Notes under the pieces: model-generated
Seen by the model: only the letters and a program-made list of their open reading frames with translations
What the model was told of the DNA's origin: nothing
Databases searched by the model: none
NCBI GenBank assembly: GCA_947493255.1
Contig: CANLQK010000008.1
Location: 1 to 64,000 of the forward strand
DNA: 64,000 nt
Origin: an uncultured Paracoccaceae bacterium
GTDB lineage: Bacteria > Pseudomonadota > Alphaproteobacteria > Rhodobacterales > Rhodobacteraceae
Direction: 5' to 3'
Program-made: the position numbers and the translations under genes
Shown here: positions 7,242-16,270 of the stretch, one piece after another
Layout of the letters: every line of letters starts with the position of its first letter
Numbering within the stretch: the stretch's first letter is position 1

Positions 7242-7871
7242 ATGAAATTATATGCGTGTTTAGGATCTGGAAACTGTATGAAACCATGGTTGGCCTTGAA
7301 CCAACTTGGTGCCTCATTCGAGCTGACTCTGATTGATGTATTGCAAGGGGAGCAATCCTCCGAAACTTACAAGGCAATTAATCCCCTTGCAGTGGTTCCC
7401 TTTCTGATAACCGATGCGGGGAGAGGTGTCGGGGAAAGCAATGCAATGTTGTGGCATATCTGTGAGGGATCTTACCTTATTCCGGACGATGCGAGTGATC
7501 GAGCCGAAGCATTGCAGTGGATGTTTTTCGAACAGACTAAATTGGAACCCTACATCTCGCCTGCACGTTTCTTTAATTATATTCTGCCATCAGATCGGGA
7601 TGCCCGCGCTTCTGACATTGCGAATTGGCAAGAGAAAGCAAAGCCTGGTCTCGATCGTTTAAATGCTCATTTGGCTGACCGGGTGTTTATTTTAGATGTT
7701 GGTTACAGTGTCGCCGATATATCGGTGTTTGGTTATGTACATGTCTTGGAACAGGCTGGGTTGAATGGCCAGGATTTTCCCAATGTTATGCGTTGGATTA
7801 AAGCTGTGCGGGAAACCAAGAACTTTGTAGAGTTAGATGATTTAGGAATTTCAACAGCTAGTGCAGCTTAA
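7242..7871 (+). CDS. Glutathione S-transferase family protein
   Basis: A 209-residue protein with an N-terminal thioredoxin-like domain (KLYACLGSGNCMKPWLALN, then NPLAVVPFL with the cis-proline and ESNAMLWHI) and an all-helical C-terminal domain ending VMRWIKAV. This is the cytosolic GST fold, which conjugates glutathione to electrophiles or acts in redox chemistry; the substrate is unknown. The ATG at 7242 fits the family N-terminus. An in-frame ATG at 7197 would add 15 atypical residues. It diverges from the ribonucleotide reductase gene. Together with the next gene it looks richer in A and T than the flanking DNA. Confidence 0.85.
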   Translation: MKLYACLGSGNCMKPWLALNQLGASFELTLIDVLQGEQSSETYKAINPLAVVPFLITDAGRGVGESNAMLWHICEGSYLIPDDASDRAEALQWMFFEQTKLEPYISPARFFNYILPSDRDARASDIANWQEKAKPGLDRLNAHLADRVFILDVGYSVADISVFGYVHVLEQAGLNGQDFPNVMRWIKAVRETKNFVELDDLGISTASAA

Positions 7872-7913
7872 ACCGGTGTAATTAATTTCAACTTGTGGTA
7901 GTATTTCGCGCAG

Positions 7914-9971
7914 ATGAACATCTCTCCGATCCCTGAACCTGAGAAACGGTCCGCTTCAAAAATACCAATGGTTGGAGCATCTTTCGATATTCTCTATCGA
8001 ATGGATGTGGCTGTTTGGGTTTATGACATTGATAACGCGCAGATCGTTCATGCAAATCCAGCTGCATGCAAGATCTGGGGCGCAGAAGTTGAGTCTGAAC
8101 TTCAAAGTCGAGATCTGAGGGAAGATATGTCGTCGACTGTTGGAAAGCGGTTGCGACAGTATCAGTCAGATTTTTTGGCGTCTGATTCAACATTTACTGA
8201 GCTTTGGACCCTCTATCCCAATGGTAGTCCAACTAGCGTGATGGTCATTTACCGTGGCTACGAGCTACTAGACGGGCGCATGGGCATGATTTGCGAGGTT
8301 GTCGGTGAATCCGAAGATACTCCCGAGAACCTTCGCAGCGCAGAAGCGCTTTTACACACTGATGTAATGATCATGTTGTTCGGTGTTTCTGGCCCCGCAT
8401 TGTATCTTAATCCGGCGGCACGGAATTCGTTGCGAGCTCCGATCAGCGGTCTCGATGATATATTTGTCGATCCGCAAGACTTGTCGCGGGGGCTTGGCGA
8501 AATTGAAAGGGTCGGAGAACATCGAACGGTCACCAAGTTTCATACGGTGAATGGAGTGCGCTGGTTTGATGTTTCAATAAAAAGTTGCTCGGATGCTGTG
8601 ACAGGGCAACCCGCGTTACTGCTAACCTCGATCGATGTTAGCGACCTTAAAGAGGCCCGTGATACTGCTCGTCATTTGGCAGATCGTGATCAGCTGACGA
8701 ACTTGCACAATCGTTCTTATCTTCAAAACCATCTTGCATGGCTAGAGGACTGCGGCACTGCGGCTGGGTTGACGCTCATCATTTTTGATATCGATAAATT
8801 CAAAACGATCAATGATCGCCACGGCCATGACGCAGGGGATACTGTCTTGCGCCAGATTGCGACGCGTGCCCGTGCCGTCCTTCCTCCTCAAAATCTATTG
8901 GCAAGGTTTGGTGGAGATGAATTCGTTGTAGTTGTCTCTGAGCGTATTGGTGAAGCAGAGCTTGCCAACCAGATTGAGAAAATGCGAACCGCGATCGCTA
9001 AGCCTATTCAGCATGAACAGACTCGTCTCAACGTTTCGGTTAGTATTGGTGTGTCTCAATTCAACGATGATTATAGTCGTGCTGCTCAAGTTATGCGTGA
9101 GGCAGACATAGCTCTTTACGCATCCAAACAAGCCGGCAGGGACAGAGTAACCTATTTCAATGCTGAAATGGGGGATGCTGTTGCTGCACGTGATTTGCTG
9201 GAGGTTGAGCTGAATTCAGCGGTTGAGCGCGAAGAGTTTGTTTTACATTATCAACCAAGGCTTGACGTAACGAGCGGTAAGATTGTCGGCGCGGAAGGGC
9301 TCGTGCGCTGGAACCACCCTCGGGATGGTGTCTTGCTGCCAGGGGCTTTTATTTCGGTGTGCGAAGAGACTGGGTTAATTGATGACTTAGGTCGGCTTGT
9401 CCTTGAACTCGGCGTAACGCAGGCCATTAAATGGAACAAGGAAGGGCGGGGCCTCAACATTTCACTCAATGTGTCGCCACGACAGTTTTCAGATCCAACG
9501 TTCCTGTCGACGTTAAGCGAACTTGCTAAGCGTGCCGGTTTTCCAAAGGGTCGGGTTGAACTCGAAATCACTGAATCTGTACTTATTGGTGATCATCAAC
9601 TGATCGCAGACAAGCTACGTGCGATCACCGCGATGGGGTACCAAATAGCGATCGATGATTTCGGGACCGGATACTCGAATCTATCTTATATTTCGCGTTT
9701 CCCTCTGACATGTTTAAAAATCGACAGGTCCTTCATCGACCAGTTGCCGGAAGCCGGGCCTATTGTTCAGTTAATTCTGACATTGGGAAAACAGATCGGT
9801 GCAACTGTCGTTTCTGAAGGTGTAGAAACCCAAGATCAGCTCGATTGGTTGACGGATCACGCCTGCGAAGAAGTTCAAGGTTTCTTGATCACAAAGGCGC
9901 TTCCGACTGACAAATTCGAGGCCTTTATCGGTGGCTTCTCTCTTCCCAAAAAACCAGCGGTTTCATGTTGA
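7914..9971 (+). CDS. PAS-GGDEF-EAL cyclic-di-GMP signalling protein
   Basis: A 685-residue protein without membrane helices. PAS-like sensor regions lie at about 25-235, a GGDEF domain with intact RFGGDEF at about residues 330-336, and an EAL domain from about 430 to 675. The EAL signature reads EGLVRW, and the other phosphodiesterase motifs are present (LEITESVL, IDDFGTGYSNL, LKIDRSFI, VVSEGVET). The cyclase signature is intact and no RxxD inhibitory site was seen just upstream of it. The protein could make or degrade c-di-GMP, or use the GGDEF part as a GTP-sensing module. The ribosome binding site is weak. No output gene is adjacent. Confidence 0.93.
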   Translation: MNISPIPEPEKRSASKIPMVGASFDILYRMDVAVWVYDIDNAQIVHANPAACKIWGAEVESELQSRDLREDMSSTVGKRLRQYQSDFLASDSTFTELWTLYPNGSPTSVMVIYRGYELLDGRMGMICEVVGESEDTPENLRSAEALLHTDVMIMLFGVSGPALYLNPAARNSLRAPISGLDDIFVDPQDLSRGLGEIERVGEHRTVTKFHTVNGVRWFDVSIKSCSDAVTGQPALLLTSIDVSDLKEARDTARHLADRDQLTNLHNRSYLQNHLAWLEDCGTAAGLTLIIFDIDKFKTINDRHGHDAGDTVLRQIATRARAVLPPQNLLARFGGDEFVVVVSERIGEAELANQIEKMRTAIAKPIQHEQTRLNVSVSIGVSQFNDDYSRAAQVMREADIALYASKQAGRDRVTYFNAEMGDAVAARDLLEVELNSAVEREEFVLHYQPRLDVTSGKIVGAEGLVRWNHPRDGVLLPGAFISVCEETGLIDDLGRLVLELGVTQAIKWNKEGRGLNISLNVSPRQFSDPTFLSTLSELAKRAGFPKGRVELEITESVLIGDHQLIADKLRAITAMGYQIAIDDFGTGYSNLSYISRFPLTCLKIDRSFIDQLPEAGPIVQLILTLGKQIGATVVSEGVETQDQLDWLTDHACEEVQGFLITKALPTDKFEAFIGGFSLPKKPAVSC

Positions 9972-10125
9972 GGATCGGGTCTTTGTGGTCGGCGTAGTGG
10001 TGCCAAATCCGTAGGGTCACCATGATTTCCCTCGACAGAGGGCGGGAAATTGGTGCATGAATCTTCCGGAATAATTGGGTGCCGAACCAGATCTGGAAAG
10101 GCCCCCGTCGGGGAGGCGCACAGTC

Positions 10126-11157
10126 ATGGACGGAAATAAGGTCAGGAACATGGAGGAGTTTGCGATGCTGAGCGGCATCTCTCGTCCAACCCTGTCCAAG
10201 TATTTTCACGACCCTGAAAGTGTCCGAAACTCGACGCGTGATCGCATTGAAAAGGCGTTGGCGGAATACGACTATCGTCCAAACATTTTCGCGATGAACC
10301 AAAACCGCAGAACGACCAATAACATTGGTATTGTTGTTCCGTTTTTGGCGGACCCTTTCTTTGCGGAAATCGCGCGGAACCTTGAACAGCGCTGTATTGC
10401 TGCTGGTTACTCACCAATCTTGTTCAGCGCACATGGTGACCCGGCGCTGGAAGTCGAGATTTTGGATAGCTTGCGATCACAAAAACCTGCTGGGGTCCTT
10501 TTGGCCCCTTTGGGCCGTGCGTCTGATCGCAGACATATCGAAAAATTTACGGCCGAAGTTCCGACAGTGCTGTTCGACAGTCGTATTCCAGACATGGGTT
10601 CGGCCTTTGTTGGCATGGATAACACCCAATCGATGCGGATGTTGGTGAATTACCTTTGTGAGTCTGGGTCCCCACCGAACTTTCTAGAGATGCGCGTCGC
10701 CGTTAACCCAAACGTAAATCGCCGCCGGATTGCGTATGTTTCGGCAATGGAAGCGCTGGGCCATATGCCAGAGATTGTTCGGATCGATGGTGAAGGCTGG
10801 GAATTTGAAGACATCGGACTTCAAGGTGGCCTGACGGCGTTTGCGACCGGTCGTTTCACGTCCAATACAATTTTGTGCAGTAATGACCGTTTGGCTATTG
10901 GTCTTTTGTCCGCGGCCTACCGCAGCAATTTAACTGTCGGCCGGGGTGAAAATACTGATTTCCGGATCGCTGGGCACGATGACCATCCGTTCTCGCGGTT
11001 CACTTGCCCGGCGTTAACAACCGTTTCACAAGATTATGGTTCGATCTCTGATAAGAGCTTGGAGATTCTTTTTGAGCTCATTAATTCAGAGAAAAGGAGC
11101 GAAATCGGCTCTGATTGCCTATTTGATGGCATCTTAATACCGCGTGCGTCTGCTTGA
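10126..11157 (+). CDS. LacI-family transcriptional regulator, probable polyol operon regulator
   Basis: A 343-residue regulator with an N-terminal helix-turn-helix (FAMLSGISRPTLSKYF), the hinge region YDYRPNIFAMNQNR, and a periplasmic-binding-protein-like sensor domain (NIGIVVPFLADPFFAEI). The ATG at 10126 has GGGGAGG nine bases upstream; an ATG at 10075 would add 17 unlikely residues. It lies 100 bases upstream of the sugar-alcohol binding protein gene in the same orientation, which makes it the likely local regulator, with a polyol or its phosphate as ligand. A near-palindrome at 11193-11206 is a candidate operator. The ribosome binding site lies beside a short CCCC/GGGG hairpin. Confidence 0.9.
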   Translation: MDGNKVRNMEEFAMLSGISRPTLSKYFHDPESVRNSTRDRIEKALAEYDYRPNIFAMNQNRRTTNNIGIVVPFLADPFFAEIARNLEQRCIAAGYSPILFSAHGDPALEVEILDSLRSQKPAGVLLAPLGRASDRRHIEKFTAEVPTVLFDSRIPDMGSAFVGMDNTQSMRMLVNYLCESGSPPNFLEMRVAVNPNVNRRRIAYVSAMEALGHMPEIVRIDGEGWEFEDIGLQGGLTAFATGRFTSNTILCSNDRLAIGLLSAAYRSNLTVGRGENTDFRIAGHDDHPFSRFTCPALTTVSQDYGSISDKSLEILFELINSEKRSEIGSDCLFDGILIPRASA

Positions 11158-11177
11158 TTTCATTGGGAAATCACTTT

Positions 11178-11206
11178 TTGACAAAAAAGAAGTTGACGCG
11201 CGTAAA
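11178..11206 (+). promoter_or_regulatory. Candidate promoter -35 and LacI-type operator of the polyol operon
   Basis: TTGACA at 11178-11183 is a good -35 element, though no convincing -10 was found. TTGACGCGCGTAAA at 11193-11206 is symmetric at 12 of 14 positions about a central CG step, as is usual for LacI-family operators. It lies between the regulator stop and the smoE start. Confidence 0.45.
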
Positions 11207-11257
11207 GTTTCTAAGCATCGTACTACAACAACATCCAAAAACCAGGGAGGAAATAGG

Positions 11258-12553
11258 ATGAAAATGAAGAGCGCACTCCGCGCGGCGACAGCAATGTCTT
11301 TGTTGGCCACAGGCGTATCTGCCGACGGTCACGCAACAGAGCTGACGATCGCTATCGTGAACAACGGTCACATGATCAACATGCAGACTGTTGCTGAAGC
11401 TTACACAGAAGAAACAGGCGTTGCCCTTACTTGGGTTTCTCTGGAAGAAGGCGTTCTGCGCGAGCAGGTTACTTCTGACACAGCAACCGGTGGTGGCCAG
11501 TACGACGTCATCAACATCGGTATGCAGGAAGCTCCAATTTGGGGTGAAGCAGGCTGGATCGAAGCTCTGGAATTCGGCGACGACTACGACGTAGACGACA
11601 TGCTGCCAGCAATCCGTAACGGTCTGTCCGCAAACGGTACACTTTACGCTGCACCATTCTACGGCGAATCTTCTATGGTTATGTACCGTAAAGATCTTGC
11701 TGACGCTGCTGGCGTTGCAATCGCTGACAACGACAGCTGGGACAACGTTGCTGCAGCCGCTGCTGCAATGCACGACCCAGAAAACGACGTCTACGGTGTT
11801 TGCCTTCGCGGTAAGCCAGGTTGGGGCGACAACATGGCGTTCGTCACAACTGTTGTGAACTCCTTCGGCGGCGCATGGTTCGACGCAGACGGCCGTCCAC
11901 AGTTGGATAGCGACGAATGGGCAGCTGCAATCAACTTCTACGTTGAATTGCTGGGCACATACGGCCCTCCAGGCTCCGAAGGTAACTCCTTCAACGAGAT
12001 CCTCGCGCTGTACAACGAAGGCAAGTGTGGCATGTGGATTGACGCGACTATCGCTGCGTCCTTCCTTGAAGTTGACGGTGTAGCATACGCTCAGTCTCCA
12101 AACGCTGGTAACCCAGTGGGCGCGAACTGGCTGTGGGCTTGGGCAATGGCTGTTCCAGCTGGTTCCCCGAACGCAGAAGCTGCTAACGACTTCATCGAGT
12201 GGGCGACATCCAAAGCTTACGTTGAAGCTGTAGGTAACCACCCAGAGTTCGGTTGGGGTTCTGTTCCAACTGGTACACGTACTTCCACATACGCAATTCC
12301 TGAATTCCAGGCTGCTGCTGCATTCGCCGACGCCGAACTGGCTGCGATCGAATCCGCTGCTCCTGAAGCAACAGACCTGAAGCCATACGTTGGTGTTCAG
12401 TTTGCTGCTATCCCAGAATTCCCAGAAGTGGGTTCTGCGGTTGCTCAGGAAATCGCTGCGGCTCTGTCCGGTGCGAAAACTGTAGAAGAAGCTTTGGCTG
12501 ACGGTCAGGCTGCTGCAGATGCGATCATGAAAGAAGCTGGCTACTACGAATAA
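11258..12553 (+). CDS. smoE: Sorbitol/mannitol ABC transporter substrate-binding protein
   Basis: A 431-residue periplasmic binding protein. A cleavable signal peptide (MKMKSALRAATAMSLLATG) is followed by ADGHATELTIAIVNNGH and a typical type-1 extracellular solute-binding fold (EAPIWGEAGWIEALE, APFYGESSMVMYRKDL). The start follows AGGGAGGAAATAGG. It is the first gene of an operon matching the Rhodobacter smoEFG-K-S-mtlK set, so it should bind sorbitol, mannitol or related polyols. The coding sequence is unusually uniform in codon choice, suggesting high expression. A strong hairpin directly follows, as expected when the binding protein must be made in excess over the membrane parts. Confidence 0.9.
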   Translation: MKMKSALRAATAMSLLATGVSADGHATELTIAIVNNGHMINMQTVAEAYTEETGVALTWVSLEEGVLREQVTSDTATGGGQYDVINIGMQEAPIWGEAGWIEALEFGDDYDVDDMLPAIRNGLSANGTLYAAPFYGESSMVMYRKDLADAAGVAIADNDSWDNVAAAAAAMHDPENDVYGVCLRGKPGWGDNMAFVTTVVNSFGGAWFDADGRPQLDSDEWAAAINFYVELLGTYGPPGSEGNSFNEILALYNEGKCGMWIDATIAASFLEVDGVAYAQSPNAGNPVGANWLWAWAMAVPAGSPNAEAANDFIEWATSKAYVEAVGNHPEFGWGSVPTGTRTSTYAIPEFQAAAAFADAELAAIESAAPEATDLKPYVGVQFAAIPEFPEVGSAVAQEIAAALSGAKTVEEALADGQAAADAIMKEAGYYE

Positions 12554-12566
12554 GTAGAGGCCCTTC

Positions 12567-12597
12567 GGAAAGACCCGAACTTGTTTCGGGTCTTTCC
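12567..12597 (+). terminator. Intercistronic terminator/attenuator after the binding protein gene
   Basis: A perfect 13-bp stem GGAAAGACCCGAA / TTCGGGTCTTTCC with a five-base loop begins 13 bases after the smoE stop. The T-tract is short (TTCC), so partial termination or 3'-end protection of the smoE message is likely. Confidence 0.75.
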
Positions 12598-12674
12598 TTC
12601 CACCCCGTCGCTTCTGTGCCTAAACTGAATAATTAGGCCTCATCGCGACATCCGTACATTCCATCCCCTATAGT

Positions 12675-12703
12675 CGTAGAACCAATCGATTCTACGGAGG
12701 AGA
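12675..12703 (+). promoter_or_regulatory. Hairpin abutting the smoF ribosome binding site
   Basis: CGTAGAA / TTCTACG form a perfect 7-bp stem around an eight-base loop. The last stem base is immediately followed by GGAGGAG, the strong ribosome binding site of smoF. The hairpin could modulate ribosome access or protect a processed 5' end. Confidence 0.5.
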
Positions 12704-12709
12704 AGAGTC

Positions 12710-13636
12710 ATGGCTAATCGGACGATACCCCGTCTGTTGCAGACACCAGCAGTCGTACTGTTGCTGTTCTGGATGTTAATTCCGCTAGGAATGACATTGT
12801 TTTTTTCATTCATCCGTTACGTTCTGAATAACTTGCGTAACCCCCACTGGACTTCGCCATCAATCGAAAACTGGCGTGGTTTTGGGAACTATCAATTTGT
12901 GTGGGGGCAAGATTCTTTCTGGCTCGCCATGAAGAATTCGCTCGTCATTGTGACCAGCATTTTGTTCCTGACCGTTATACTGGGCGTTTTGATCGCAGTC
13001 TTGATCAACCGGTCTTTCAAAGGTCGCGGTATTGTTCGAGTTCTGTTGATTTCCCCATTCTTTGTTATGCCAGCGGTTAACGGCGTTCTTTGGATCAACA
13101 TGATCCTGGACCCAGTGCTCGGTTTGCAAGGTATTGCAGTCGGCGCCATCAACGATCTGCAGAATGCGCCTCTCGTGGGTTGGTTCTTCTCGTTGTGGCC
13201 AACACTTGAACCGATCTCGTTCCGTGCAACGCAAACGTCCTCAATCGCCGTTATTATGATGGTGGTCTGGCAGTGGACGCCGTTCGCGATCCTTATCTTC
13301 ATGACGTCATTGCAGTCTGAAGATCAGCAGCAGAAAGAAGCTGCGGTTCTGGATGGCGCAAGCACGTGGTCTCAATTCCGCTTTCTTACGTTGCCACACC
13401 TTGGTCGCCCAATCGCGATTGTGGTGATGATCCAGGCGATTTTCCACCTCTCGCTTTATGCGGAAATCGAAATCGTCAGCCGTGGTAACGGCAACAAAAA
13501 CTTGCCCTACTACATTGGGGAACTGGTGAACAACAACATCGGTGCTGCGTCCGCGGCGGGTATTTTTGCAGTCATTCTTGCCAACATCGTAGCGATTTTC
13601 TTGCTGCGCATGGTCGGCAAGACGTTGATGGAATAA
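12710..13636 (+). CDS. smoF: Polyol ABC transporter permease
   Basis: A 308-residue inner membrane protein of the binding-protein-dependent transport (MalF-like) permease family. It has six predicted helices and a cytoplasmic EAA loop (KEAAVLDGASTWSQFRFLTLP) that contacts the ATPase. The start ATG follows GGAGGAG. It is the second gene of the operon, 156 bases after smoE across an attenuator-like hairpin, and 13 bases before smoG. It should form the translocation channel with SmoG. Confidence 0.93.
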   Translation: MANRTIPRLLQTPAVVLLLFWMLIPLGMTLFFSFIRYVLNNLRNPHWTSPSIENWRGFGNYQFVWGQDSFWLAMKNSLVIVTSILFLTVILGVLIAVLINRSFKGRGIVRVLLISPFFVMPAVNGVLWINMILDPVLGLQGIAVGAINDLQNAPLVGWFFSLWPTLEPISFRATQTSSIAVIMMVVWQWTPFAILIFMTSLQSEDQQQKEAAVLDGASTWSQFRFLTLPHLGRPIAIVVMIQAIFHLSLYAEIEIVSRGNGNKNLPYYIGELVNNNIGAASAAGIFAVILANIVAIFLLRMVGKTLME

Positions 13637-13649
13637 GGGAGACGATCAG

Positions 13650-14483
13650 ATGGCAATCGTTGCTACACAATCAAAACTAGGAAAGATCGTCTGGCCTGTT
13701 CTGGCTTGGACCGTCGCGCTGCTCTTCTTCTTCCCGATCTTCTGGATGATTTTGACCAGCTTCAAAACAGATGCCGATGCGGTAAAACCGGAATTCTTGT
13801 TCCGCTTTACGCCAACGTTGGAAAACTACACCAACATGACGGACAACTATGATTACTGGCGCTTTGCGACCAACTCGATCATCACGTCCGTGTCTGCGAC
13901 ACTCTTCACGTTGTTCGTGGCTGTGCCTTGTGCCTATGCCATGGCGTTCAACCCAAGCCGCGGCACCAAAGACATTCTGATGTGGATGCTTTCCACAAAG
14001 ATGTTGCCAGCTGCTGCTGTGCTCTATCCGATGATCTTCCTCACTAAGTCCCTTGGGATTTATGACACGAAGTTCCTCATCGTCATGGTGCTCAGCCTCA
14101 TCAACCTGCCGATCGCGATTTGGATGCTCTTTACCTACTTCAAAGACATTCCAAAGGACATCATCGAAGCAGGCCAGATGGATGGTTTGACGACATGGGG
14201 CGAAGTGAAAGAAATTCTCGTGCCATTGGCATGGGGTGGCATTGCCTCCACGGCGCTGCTGATCTTCATCTTCTGCTGGAACGAAGCATATTGGACTGTC
14301 CGTCTCACAACGACCGAGGCTGCAACACTGTCCAAACTCATCGAAGGCAACCGGGCTCCTGAGGGTCTGTTCTTTGGTCGCCTTTCTGCGGTGTCTACCG
14401 CAGCTGTCGGACCCATCATTGTGTTGGGTTGGTTTAGTCAAAAACAATTGGTCCAAGGTCTTACCTTTGGCGCCGTGAAATAA
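13650..14483 (+). CDS. smoG: Polyol ABC transporter permease
   Basis: A 277-residue MalG-like permease with an N-terminal helix (VLAWTVALLFFFPIFWMIL) and about five more helices. The EAA loop reads IIEAGQMDGLTTWGEVKEI. It pairs with SmoF. GGAG precedes the ATG by about 10 bases and the gene ends 12 bases before smoK, so the permeases and ATPase are tightly linked. Confidence 0.93.
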   Translation: MAIVATQSKLGKIVWPVLAWTVALLFFFPIFWMILTSFKTDADAVKPEFLFRFTPTLENYTNMTDNYDYWRFATNSIITSVSATLFTLFVAVPCAYAMAFNPSRGTKDILMWMLSTKMLPAAAVLYPMIFLTKSLGIYDTKFLIVMVLSLINLPIAIWMLFTYFKDIPKDIIEAGQMDGLTTWGEVKEILVPLAWGGIASTALLIFIFCWNEAYWTVRLTTTEAATLSKLIEGNRAPEGLFFGRLSAVSTAAVGPIIVLGWFSQKQLVQGLTFGAVK

Positions 14484-14495
14484 GGAGGAGACGAC

Positions 14496-15500
14496 ATGGG
14501 ACGTATCCAACTCAAAGCTGTACAAAAGAAATTCGGTGACGTGGAAGTTATTCCACCATTGGATCTGACAATCGAAGATGGCGAGTTCGCTGTGTTTGTT
14601 GGCCCATCTGGCTGCGGTAAATCAACGCTTCTGCGTATGATCGCAGGCCTCGAAGAGCTCACATCGGGCCAAGTCGAGATTGACGGCAAAGACATGACAC
14701 TTGCGCCACCGTCCACACGTGGCTTGGCGATGGTGTTCCAGTCATATGCGCTTTACCCGCACATGACGGTTCGCAAAAACATCGCGTTCCCTCTTCGGAT
14801 GGAAAAAATGGACCCAGCAGAGATTGAAAAGCGCGTCGCGGTTGCGGCCAAATCTCTGAACCTGACAGACTATCTGGACCGTAAGCCGGGCCAGCTGTCT
14901 GGTGGTCAACGTCAGCGTGTGGCCATTGGCCGTGCGATTGTTCGTGAACCATCTGCGTTCTTGTTCGATGAACCGCTCTCTAACCTTGATGCGGCCCTTC
15001 GTGTGGGCATGCGTCTGGAGATTTCTGAACTGCACAAGCGTTTGGAAAACACGATGATCTACGTGACACACGATCAGGTCGAAGCCATGACAATGGCAGA
15101 TAAAATCGTAGTTCTTCAGGCTGGTGTGATCGAACAGGTTGGTTCTCCGTTGGAACTGTATAATGCACCGCGCAACAAATTCGTTGGTGGCTTTATCGGA
15201 TCGCCAAAGATGAACCAGCTCGAAGGCGAAGCTGCCAAGAAACGTGGGTGCACAACGATTGGTATGCGCCCGGAACACATCAGCGTTTCCCCTGACAGTG
15301 GCGAATTCAAAGGCACCGTTGGTGTTGCTGAACAGCTCGGCTCTGACACATTCTTCCACGTCCATGTCGAAGGACACGAGGAAACTGTGACAGTCCGTCA
15401 ATCTGGTCAGGTGAACTACGGATATGGTGACACGATCTACTTCACACCCGAAGAAGACCGCGTCCACAAATTCGGCCCGGATGGCTTGCGGGTTGAATGA
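14496..15500 (+). CDS. smoK: Polyol ABC transporter ATP-binding protein
   Basis: A 334-residue ATPase of the MalK/UgpC type. Walker A is GPSGCGKST, the Q loop lies in [12 protein letters not shown], the signature is LSGGQRQR, Walker B is [12 protein letters not shown] and the switch His is in [11 protein letters not shown]-terminal regulatory (TOBE-like) region with [10 protein letters not shown] follows. GGAGGAG precedes the ATG. The TGA overlaps the ATG of the downstream dehydrogenase (ATGA). It energises import through SmoF and SmoG. Confidence 0.94.
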   Translation: MGRIQLKAVQKKFGDVEVIPPLDLTIEDGEFAVFVGPSGCGKSTLLRMIAGLEELTSGQVEIDGKDMTLAPPSTRGLAMVFQSYALYPHMTVRKNIAFPLRMEKMDPAEIEKRVAVAAKSLNLTDYLDRKPGQLSGGQRQRVAIGRAIVREPSAFLFDEPLSNLDAALRVGMRLEISELHKRLENTMIYVTHDQVEAMTMADKIVVLQAGVIEQVGSPLELYNAPRNKFVGGFIGSPKMNQLEGEAAKKRGCTTIGMRPEHISVSPDSGEFKGTVGVAEQLGSDTFFHVHVEGHEETVTVRQSGQVNYGYGDTIYFTPEEDRVHKFGPDGLRVE

Positions 15501-16270
15501 AACGGCTCGCGGGTAAAACCGCCCTCATTACGGGGGCCGCGCGTGGCATCGGCCGTGCTTTCGCGGAACGTTATGTTTCCGAAGGCGCAGTCGTAGCCAT
15601 CGCGGATATCGATTTTGCCCGCGCGCAAGATACAGCTTCTCTCATCGGGGGGGGCTGTATTGCCGTTGAAATGGATGTGACCGATCAAGCCAGTATCGAA
15701 GCGGGGGTATACGCAACGATACAGGCCATCGGTCACATCGACATTCTAATTAACAATGCCGCTGTGTTTACAGCGGCCCCAATTACCGAAATCGACCACG
15801 CAGATTATGCCCGTGCCTTTGACGTTAACGTCGCTGGCACGCTTTTCACCCTTCAGGCTGTTGCAAAGCATATGATTGAACGCGGGCAGGGTGGGCGGAT
15901 TATCAACATGGCCTCACAGGCAGGACGGCGCGGCGAACCGCTCGTCGCTGTCTACTGTGCGACCAAGGCGGCGGTCATCAGTTTGACCCAATCGGCGGGT
16001 TTGAACCTGATCGAACATGGGATCAACGTGAACGCGATTTCACCTGGTGTGGTGGACGGTGAACATTGGGACGGCGTCGATGCCTTTTTTGCCAAATACG
16101 AAGGCAAGGCACCGGGTCAAAAGAAAAAAGAAGTGGCAGCCGGCGTTCCGCATGGACGTATGGGGCTTGCTGAAGATCTAACCGGCATGGCGGTATTCCT
16201 CGCATCAGAAGATGCGAACTACGTCGTGGCTCAAACTTATAATGTGGATGGCGGCCAATGGATGAACTGA
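15497..16270 (+). CDS. smoS: Sorbitol dehydrogenase, short-chain dehydrogenase family
   Basis: A 257-residue SDR with the NAD-binding [11 protein letters not shown], the NNAA motif (ILINNAAVF), catalytic Ser in INMASQAG and the YCATK Tyr/Lys pair. The family and operon context indicate oxidation of D-glucitol (sorbitol) to fructose, or of a similar polyol. It overlaps smoK upstream by four bases and mtlK downstream by thirteen bases in another frame, so expression is coupled. Confidence 0.9.
   Translation: MKRLAGKTALITGAARGIGRAFAERYVSEGAVVAIADIDFARAQDTASLIGGGCIAVEMDVTDQASIEAGVYATIQAIGHIDILINNAAVFTAAPITEIDHADYARAFDVNVAGTLFTLQAVAKHMIERGQGGRIINMASQAGRRGEPLVAVYCATKAAVISLTQSAGLNLIEHGINVNAISPGVVDGEHWDGVDAFFAKYEGKAPGQKKKEVAAGVPHGRMGLAEDLTGMAVFLASEDANYVVAQTYNVDGGQWMN

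Noticed and set aside
7544-7569. GGAAC-N17-CGTT inside the glutathione transferase gene
   Set aside because: It lies mid-gene with no downstream start that would need it, and the spacer (17) differs from the 16 of the three promoters accepted here. A chance match is likely.
11171-12241. Long open frame antisense to smoE
   Set aside because: It mirrors a highly biased coding strand, yields a Cys/Val-rich sequence with no recognisable domain and has no ribosome binding site. The same holds for the long antisense frame opposite nuoD.
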